From Paracamarosporium sp. OC-R06-R3 (Eukaryota; Ascomycota; Dothideomycetes; Pleosporales; Didymosphaeriaceae): DNA of 64,000 nt. Below, one piece after another: positions 57,061-64,000 of this stretch; the stretch's first letter is position 1, and each line of letters begins with the position of its first letter. Position numbers and translations under genes: made by a program. The stretch is from positions 121,721-185,720 of the forward strand of contig JACVRA010000117.1 of the NCBI GenBank assembly GCA_019828545.1, read 5' to 3'. Under the pieces are notes generated by a model, which worked only from the letters and a program-made list of their open reading frames with translations, did no database searches and had not been told where the DNA came from.

Positions 57061-58833
57061 CTACTCTAGGTCTCTACAACTATCATTCTTGGGTATAAAA
57101 GTAAGATAAGGCCCATCGTGACTTGATATGAATTCATCATAGGTCTGGAACTCATCAACACGATGCCGTCCTGTTGTATCTCCCAAGATACCACCTCCGA
57201 TGTTAGAGATCCTTGGATCAGATGGTATGCCGAAATCGAAGTGCCATAATGTCAAAGCCAAGGTAAGACTAGCTTCCATATATGCTATAACCTTTCCACT
57301 ACAGGATCTTGATCCAATACTGAAAGGTGAGAAGGCTTCGTGAATCTTCTTTCGAGCTGAAAAAGACCCTTCTGTCGAATCTTCGTCTAGCCATCTCTCG
57401 GGTTTGAACGTAAATGGCTCAGGGAAGTAATCTTCGTTGTGATGGATTGTATACATGTTGACACCTACCCACGTCCCAGCCGGCACTAAGTGTCCGTCGA
57501 CCAAGAGAGGATCTTTATGGTCTTTACCATCCACTGGTAGTTCACGCCATAAAGTTCCAGGGGTTGGAGGGCAGATTCGCAGCGCTTCATCGATAACGGC
57601 TCGCAGATACACACAGCTAGACAAGAGCGGACCGGTACGAATCTCGGCTCCTGATGAGAATGTATTGCGTATCTCACGTGCAGCTTTCTGATAACTGAGT
57701 GGATTGCGTGAGAGGTAGAAGAAGGCGGCAGTGATCGTGGTAGCTGTTGTATCTCCACCTATTCCCGTCAATATACTTTGTCAAATAGGAGAACACAACA
57801 GTACGTACCAGCTGGAAAGAAAAAAGTAGCTTCAGAAATCAATTCACTCAGATTAGTTTTTCTGCCTGTTTCTGGATCCTCAGCATCTAGCAAGTACGAG
57901 AATAGGTCTTCCTTGGCCGTTTTTCCCTCCGCAAGGCGATCCTTTACCATCTGCTTGAGAAGAAAGAAGTATTTCATCCTGAGGGTGTATAGCTTTCGAA
58001 AGAAGTATTGAAGACCGAAGAACCTCACCATTGGGGCTTGGATGTATATGTTGTTTTTGTAACTTGAGCCCGTCAAACCTGGAAGAACGAAAGCATTAGT
58101 ATCTTCAGTTTGAAGGTTCAGATGGTAGCCGAATCCAAAACGGCCAATGATATCAATTCCTAGGCGTTTACATCGATCCGACATATTGGCTGGTTCGTCC
58201 CTGTGGGAGGCGTCGAGCAGTTGCTTCAAGAATATGTTGATGTGTTCTCGCATCACAGGCTCGAATTGTCGCATCTTTTGCTCTGAAAGGGCTTTGCTGA
58301 TCATCCGGCGCTTGGCCTTATGCAGTCTCTTGTCAATGCAGTTGAACACGCTAAATGTATCGGCCTTGATCTGAGTAGCAAGATATGAATGTACTTTGTT
58401 GGTGCGTTCGCTTTGGTAGATATCTAAACACAGTCAGCACATTACAATGTTTGCAACACGATACGTACCATGTAGGGCCTTGTAGGAGTTAAATACCAAC
58501 TTGTTCGGTCCGTGTCTAATAACAGAGCCTGTGTAGTTGTTAATACATCTCTAGAGTCAAAAAACTGGTTGGACAAGGTACGCACCATACTTTTGATGAT
58601 CATGGTACGTTACCAAATGAAGACGTTTTTTCAAGGCATAATATGCCGTATACCAATCTGTAACTACAGCCAACTTCGGTCCTGGATATTTACTCAGGGG
58701 ATGTAATGTAAACCGATAGCTGTACAAGGCAAGAAACTGGAAGTGTCAGTGCCATCAAGCTTAGTACGGTTGTACTCACCCAAAAGACGATGACAATCGC
58801 CAGATACTTTAAGCATTCTTCTATTAAGTCCAT
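57061..58833 (-). CDS. Cytochrome P450 monooxygenase
   Basis: Five exons on the minus strand: 58833-58780, 58736-58586, 58528-58469, 58423-57809, 57758-57061; 525 aa, all phases consistent. An N-terminal membrane anchor spans the first junction (CLKYLAIVIVFW-FLALY), followed by the proline hinge SKYPGPKL. The oxygen-binding I-helix motif AGGDTT is rebuilt exactly by the last splice. The K-helix ExxR is in IDEALR, PERW follows, and the heme loop FSIGSRSCSG has its Cys near residue 446. It is therefore a microsomal, ER-bound monooxygenase that looks catalytically intact. The fungal-type GPNKLVFNS block suggests a secondary-metabolism or xenobiotic P450; the substrate is unknown. No backbone biosynthetic gene is in the window. 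Its 3' end has a relic copy beyond the NLR gene. Confidence 0.93.
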
Positions 58834-60824
58834 GGTTTTTGAAGCTATTTAGTGGATAAATACCCTACAAGAATTACCTGAGACTAACTGGTTTGAGTTT
58901 GAGGGTACGTGATACACAGAGAACTCATTCCAAACTGCAACGAGACGGGCGACAGGAAAAGCGGGCTGTGCAAAGGTGATCGAAGAGCGAGCGGGGCACA
59001 TCTAAAATGCGAGCCGTTACTGTGCCGCATGCCTGCCAATAACCATGAGATGACTTTGCGTAGCTGGGTAAGTTGGATGATGCTCCAATAGCGTCGCACG
59101 CTTCGTTTGTGCTCGCGAATGATGGCAAAGAACGCGATAAAGTCATCTGACCGCGCCGCAATTCTATCATCCCGCATGCACTCCGCCTATTGAAGCTATC
59201 TGACCTACTTACCTGGAATCGCGCCGTAACAATTGTTCCTTTGAAGCATGTCCGCAAGCCGGCCCAACTCGATCATGGATTGCTAATGGATCAAACCTCC
59301 TTCATATGAAGGTCTAGCTTACGGTGGTCATCTTAGGAAACTTAACGTATCTTCATATGCCACGATAGGTAAATGGTAATTCACAAAGGACCAGGCTACG
59401 TGGTCAAGAGAATGCATGGGACTTGTAACTATTAAATGATTATTGAGATATTGAGATAAACCACGTTATCCTGCCTCCTGCCTTATCAAGCAATATTATC
59501 AATAGCAAAAAGTCCTTCCAGCAAATCTCAGCACTTCGAAATATACTTTGCAATACATGTTCATTGGTGCCTTTACCCTTCCACAAAAACTTCAGCTAGT
59601 GCACGAGACGTCCGCTCTTTAGACAGACATTCGGACAATGCCCTTCACATTTGGATCCCCCTTTGGCGCAGCTTGGGAGTCAATAGCGACGGGACGAGTC
59701 AAAGTCCCTGTGATATTCGTTCCATATTGCAAATACTGTTTTTGTTTTTCTAGCAACACTGCCGAAGCCAAAGCTATTCCTGTAAGGACGTATGGGTTCT
59801 GATTTATTGATGGTTTCGTATACGGATTCACCATTTCTTTACTAACTGTCGTTATGCCGTCCATAGTGGATATAAAGCACCGTGGTAAGTTATGGTCATC
59901 CCATCATCTTAATTCCGTGAATGCTAATTATGGAAGCTGTTGGTATGGGTGCAGTTGTTCAAGTAAAAATTATGGGCGGTGCGATTGTTCTTTCAATTCC
60001 AACATCCGTTTTCCATAGTTACACAAAACCCCGCCTGCAATCTATACTTGGTGCACAATGCATCGCTTCAACATCTTGGCCTGACCATGGGACAAAGCTT
60101 AGTGAGGATGTGTAAATTATGTATGCATAGAGCTAAAATATCCGGGTGATGGTCCTTGCTGCATTCTCTGGCGCACAGGTTCTGGCCGTGCTGCTGATGT
60201 GGAAGAAGAAACAGCTCACAATATGAGATTGCTGCAGGGATAATCCAATGTTGGAACGGGGGCTGAACCAGCGGCTTACAAACATTCACAGATGCTTTCG
60301 AACTTTGTTCAGCTTAGAAATATTGGGGGTTAATATGATTGGGTTGAGGTAGCTGTGATCGTCAAGAACGGTCGGATGAGTTTTATGTTTCCGTGCCGGT
60401 TATCGTTCGCTTGGACAAGGGTCAGGGACTACTACACGTTTGTTTGCAGCAACATCGGAAATTTTCCTCGTAAACCCGTATACCTACCATTATTAGTCAC
60501 GTTTGCGTGTGGTTCCGCATTGTTCAGTAAACACTGGAAGTCCTGGTGATGCAGCGGGATTACCAATAGCATGGTGGACCTCATCTTGCGACCCATCACG
60601 GCCGCGGAGGGGTCACCTAATCGACGTTAGACCTCTTCGAGCAGAAATCTGCTCACGAAAGGGGTGATTACAAGACATGATAGTATGTTGGGTTGGTGAG
60701 CGGGAACAAGCATAGAAACGAGCAAAATCTATTTAAACGTGAAGAGAACACTTCCTTGCCTCACACTTTCTCAAACATAAGATAAGAAGATCCATCTGTG
60801 AACACCAGATCCAACGCAATCAAC
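58834..60824. other. 2-kb gap, mostly without genes
   Basis: Only one small candidate gene (59619-59864, minus, separate entry). No clear repeats. The last 110 bases before 60825 look like a promoter and leader. Confidence 0.55.
59619..59864 (-). CDS. Candidate small hydrophobic protein (81 aa)
   Basis: An ATG-started frame of 81 codons with a natural composition: a polar N-terminus (MDGITTVSKEMVNPYTK), one weakly hydrophobic helix (VLTGIALASAVLLEKQKQY) and a polar, proline-containing tail. No known family; no TATA box or intron is evident. It could be a real small gene or a chance frame, so confidence is low. Confidence 0.3.
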   Translation of the reverse strand: MDGITTVSKEMVNPYTKPSINQNPYVLTGIALASAVLLEKQKQYLQYGTNITGTLTRPVAIDSQAAPKGDPNVKGIVRMSV

Positions 60825-61594
60825 ATGGTTGCTATACCTCACCTTCTTACCCGGGTCATTGCCGGTGTCACCGTCCCTAATACACCCCTCATCAACTCCT
60901 CCATCGCCGTGGCCCGAGCAGCCCTCCCAGACTACGGCTATAATCACGTTATGCGCTCCTGGCTTAATGGTCAAGTTATCATCAACAACCTCCCTGAAGT
61001 GAACCGCTCTCGTTTCGACCAGGAAGCATTTGCGGTGGCCACCATTTTGCATGATTTGGGATGGTATGCATGAACGCTACTCAATTTTAATAAAATTTCA
61101 ATATACTAAAAATTCCTAGGAGCAACAGTACAGAGTACGTATCTCTCGACAAACGATTCGAGGTCGACGGTGCCTTCGCAGCCCGCACTTTCATTCAAAA
61201 GCACGGCGACCACACGTGGACTCCCCAGCGTGTGCAACTTGTCTGGGACACCATCGCGCTACACACCACTTCTACGATTGCCCGCTACAAAGAGCCAGAA
61301 GTCGCAACCGCAGCTGGTGGCATATGGACGGAGCTTTTCGGGATTACACTCGGTAAGAGTTTCTTCGGCGAGCTCATTACAGTAGAGCAAGAGCAGTGGG
61401 ACAGAATCGCCAAAGAGTTCCCGAACAATGGTATGAAGGGGTACATGAGAGATACTATGGTTCACTTGTGTGTGATAAAGCCGAACACAACGTACGACAA
61501 TTTTGTCAGTGATTTTGGGGAGGTATTCCTTCCGGGATTCAACAGGACGGGTCATCGGGCGGTAGATCTCAGTGAGCAGGTGTTGCCTGAATAG
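60825..61594 (+). CDS. HD-domain protein, cyanamide-hydratase-like
   Basis: Two exons, 60825-61063 and 61120-61594, with a 56-bp intron (GTATGC...CCTAG) that falls in the Trp codon right after the HD motif; 237 aa. The metal-binding HD pair is in ATILHDLGW near residue 76, followed by the family-typical KRFEVDGAFAARTF, VQLVWDTIALHTT (a further His for metal) and KEPEVATAAGGIWTELFG. Family knowledge: fungal cyanamide hydratase (urea hydro-lyase, Zn2+ dependent) turns cyanamide into urea, and yeast DDI2/DDI3 belong here. Related HD proteins with this architecture also act on other substrates, so the reaction is probable but not proven. Neither a signal peptide nor a membrane helix is evident, so it is likely cytosolic. 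Confidence 0.85.
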
Positions 61595-62263
61595 TGGCTT
61601 GGAAGAAGCCAGGCGGTTACCGGTTGCTGTATAATACTAGATCCATGCTTGGATACTTCACCCTCATTTGGAATTATATCTCCCCTCTCACTGTTCTCAA
61701 CAGATAGCTAAGACCAACTGAAGTAGAGTCAATGTCTTCTCTTTAGACCGCTATCTAAGTTTACCTGCCTGCCGCGGATTATCACCTTCACAAGTACTGA
61801 GGATTTGGTATTAAAATTACAGACATCCTGGTGGAGCAAATATTCGAATCTAATTCCATAAAGATTTCCCGCGACAAACTTTACCCTGAGTGGAATTGAT
61901 TTTTCTTCCTCCATCTCGAGACGACTAAGTGGACGTTGGGCCAGGTGTGGGACCCGGCGGGTCGGCTCCAGGCTTCAGAGTGGAGCTACTCACTGAATGG
62001 TGTACCATTGCTAATCTAGAGCTTTACATAGCTTTGCTTGTTCGTAGTCCCTTTGGAATTATTGCAAATGTATGGTTTGGTGAGGATAGCGAGGAGCCCT
62101 GCCTCAGAGAAGTCGAATATTTCATGCAGGCTGCAGAGCCTTGCGCTCTCGAGACAACAATTTCCTAACACCAGATTTATTACCCATATCCCGGCCAAAA
62201 GTGAGAAAAACCTCATCAAGATAGCAGCGAGCTTGCCCGACCGACAACGCCCCAACTCTCAGG
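61595..62263. other. Intergenic, tandem plus-strand genes
   Basis: No supported gene; short frames at 61929-62168 and 62016-62255 (minus) are unconvincing. Confidence 0.55.
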
Positions 62264-63791
62264 ATGTACTGGTCATCGCTTCCCGCAGAACTGCGCGCCA
62301 TGGTGCTTGATGCGCTTATACATGAAGGAGATGTAGCCCACTGTGCCTGCGTTTCTCAAGAGTGGAAGACAGCTATTGCGAAACACAACTTCCGTTCACT
62401 TAGGCTCACACCCTCAGACATTCCGGTACTGGAGACCATAACAGCCCAAAGCATAGGCCTGATCCAGTACATCTGGTACTGTGTTGAGCTTGAGGAATAT
62501 AACTGTTCCGCATGCGATGAAGACGAGACAGAAGAGACCATGGAGGCAAACTGGGCCAGGCTGAAAGCCGGCATTCGATCACTATTTTGTGCGCTAAGAG
62601 CACGCTCAATCCAAGGAAAGCTCACACTAGATATCAGCGTATATTCTCCGTCGGATAATCAACATTTCTTCAAGTATATATGTTTTGAGCCCGCAGATAT
62701 ACACACGTTCGAGGGCGCATCACAACAAATGTTCCAACAACATACTCCACATCACGATTCGATCCACAACACAGCGTTGCCTCCACCAGACGTGGCTATT
62801 GACCGACTTTTTACAGATATCGGCGCTCCAGAAGATGAAGAAGATCCAGAGAATGACGAAGATGAGGGAAGATTCTGGACTACAGTTCCACAGGTTCCCA
62901 GTGTGACTAGTCTGCTCCTACGACGACAGACGCGTCGCCGATGGGATCCTAGATCTCTGATACAACTTACCGCACGTCTTCCGAACCTGCAAGAAATTCT
63001 GCATGAGCCTTGGAGAGAATGGAGCCGAATGTTCCAGAGGAGGGCGGACATTCGTAAGTACATGAGCTCCACAAATACCTCATTACTAAACCGTGTCATC
63101 AACAGTGTCGGTGCAATTTTTCCAATCCTTGGAATCGCACAACCTAAAGAGATTGACGATTTTCGAAGACCTTCGAGAGTCATATATCGCCGCCAATTTC
63201 TCCGGCTTGCACACCGGTGCCGACGCTGAACCTATCCGGATAGCGAATACGAACGTGATAAAGGCATTAGCCAAGGCCAGTCTCAAGCTCGAACACTTCT
63301 CAGCGGCTTTCATGGCGGACGCAGGACGATTCTGGGAAGTGCGCCATCCACAGTGGATCTGGGGTCAACTCTCGACGCTCGCTCTGACGTCGCGAGAGTT
63401 GGTGCCTACTGGATCACCGGAGAAGATTAACAACATGCTTCATGCGGCAGCAGAATCCGCCATGAACATGCCAAAACTTCTACGCATGGAGCTGTGGAAT
63501 GGAGGCCCAAACCATGCCTCTTTATTCCAATACAGCATCGAACACTCTAGGTTTGGCAAGCCTGCAAGCATTGTATGGCGAAGCAGTTGGGATCTGAACA
63601 TGAAAGTCGAAGTGTGCAGTATGTGGTCAGCGGTAGCGAAGTCTAGATCGGCTAGGTCCTTTGAAGTCTTTAAAGAGCTGTTAGGGCCCGATATCATCAT
63701 TCGATCGCACGGTGATGCCGTGCAGGTACTGGAGCTACAGAATCAAGTGGCTTGTCCGGTATCAATACAGCAGATTGCAAGGGAGAATTGA
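62264..63791 (+). CDS. F-box-like fungal protein (DUF6546-like)
   Basis: Two exons, 62264-63053 and 63106-63791, with a 52-bp intron (GTAAGT...AACAG); 491 aa. The first 45 residues form an F-box-like motif (LPAELRAMVLDALIHEGDV, CACVSQEWKTAI). The rest is a long alpha/beta region with leucine-rich-like spacing (LRLTPSDIPVLE, NLKRLTIFEDL, FSAAFMADAGRFWE), an acidic Glu/Asp/Pro loop (EDEEDPENDEDEG) and a C-terminal block typical of this fungal family (SSWDLNMKVEVCSMWSAVA). F-box proteins select targets for SCF ubiquitin ligases, but many fungal F-box-like proteins of this kind have no demonstrated role. The family label DUF6546 is from memory of the end motif and is less certain than the F-box call. 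Confidence 0.8.
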
Positions 63792-64000
63792 TCGCTGAAG
63801 GGTCCGAAAAGCAGCAAAAACTTACAAAAAAAACCCTACATATTTATTACGAACCAATGCACGTGATTTCTGACGTTTCCAATGGAAAAGTGCAGGCGTT
63901 GATAGCACCAAATCTGATATATGTACGTGCCCCATGCGCAAGGATGTTCTTGTATGAATGAATGAGCTATAACGTGCTTTATAAGCGAGTGACGCGTACA
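63792..64000. other. Window end, no gene seen
   Basis: 3' flank of the F-box-like gene; a 69-codon frame at 63752-63961 is a frame shadow of the coding end. Confidence 0.5.

Noticed and set aside
1..64000. tRNA genes, rRNA and CRISPR arrays
   Set aside because: Scanning by eye for B-box GGTTCGA-type signals and for regularly spaced identical repeats found none that fold or repeat properly.

Overview
This is a 64 kb piece of a filamentous ascomycete nuclear genome. The evidence is short spliceosomal introns (about 40-230 bp, mostly GTRNGT...YAG, often with a CTAAC-type branch site), widely spaced single genes without operons, a HET-domain gene, an NLR gene, a fungal-type P450, and orthologues of fungal housekeeping genes. 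The gene set suggests Pezizomycotina, probably Dothideomycetes, but no marker in the window settles the class. No rRNA, tRNA or CRISPR was seen, and no intact transposon.

Region 1 (1-11.4 kb): a very long disordered Ser/Thr/Lys-rich protein of unknown function, a 2 kb AT-rich gap without a supported gene, then a HET-domain protein whose promoter side carries a perfect 22-bp inverted repeat.

Region 2 (11.4-35.3 kb) is a gene-dense core block: a GT69/CAP59-type glycosyltransferase, a ZRT3-like ZIP zinc transporter (with a 15-nt microexon), a 60-aa membrane microprotein candidate, a 695-aa membrane-anchored low-complexity protein, sorting nexin Snx41, an amidase-signature enzyme, retromer subunit Vps17 divergent from mitochondrial ribosome-releasing factor 2 (MEF2), and a nine-exon conserved protein with an RRM-like C-terminal region.

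Region 3 (35.3-41.5 kb): an ankyrin-repeat protein and a 2.3 kb AT-rich, repeat-laden gap with transition-type decay that resembles RIP. It also has a small gene with a histone-H1-like basic tail and an opposing BAH-like candidate.

Region 4 (41.5-52.5 kb) is core again: a DUF1772 membrane protein, a DUF2439 (ZGRF1/Mte1/Dbl2 type) genome-stability protein, a BAR-SH3 protein, a DUF6601 membrane protein, an ER-luminal protein ending in KDEL, and a four-helix membrane protein.

Region 5 (52.5-64 kb) looks accessory: a SesA-like/NB-ARC/TPR NLR, a complete P450, a 75-bp relic of that P450's 3' end on the far side of the NLR, a cyanamide-hydratase-like HD protein and an F-box-like protein.

Two themes recur. 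Three BAR-type membrane-remodelling proteins (Snx41, Vps17, BAR-SH3) serve endosomal or endocytic traffic. Two genes, HET and NLR, belong to allorecognition/innate-immunity families. Gene models were spliced by hand. Every multi-exon model given with exon coordinates keeps frame through all junctions, but none has transcript support.
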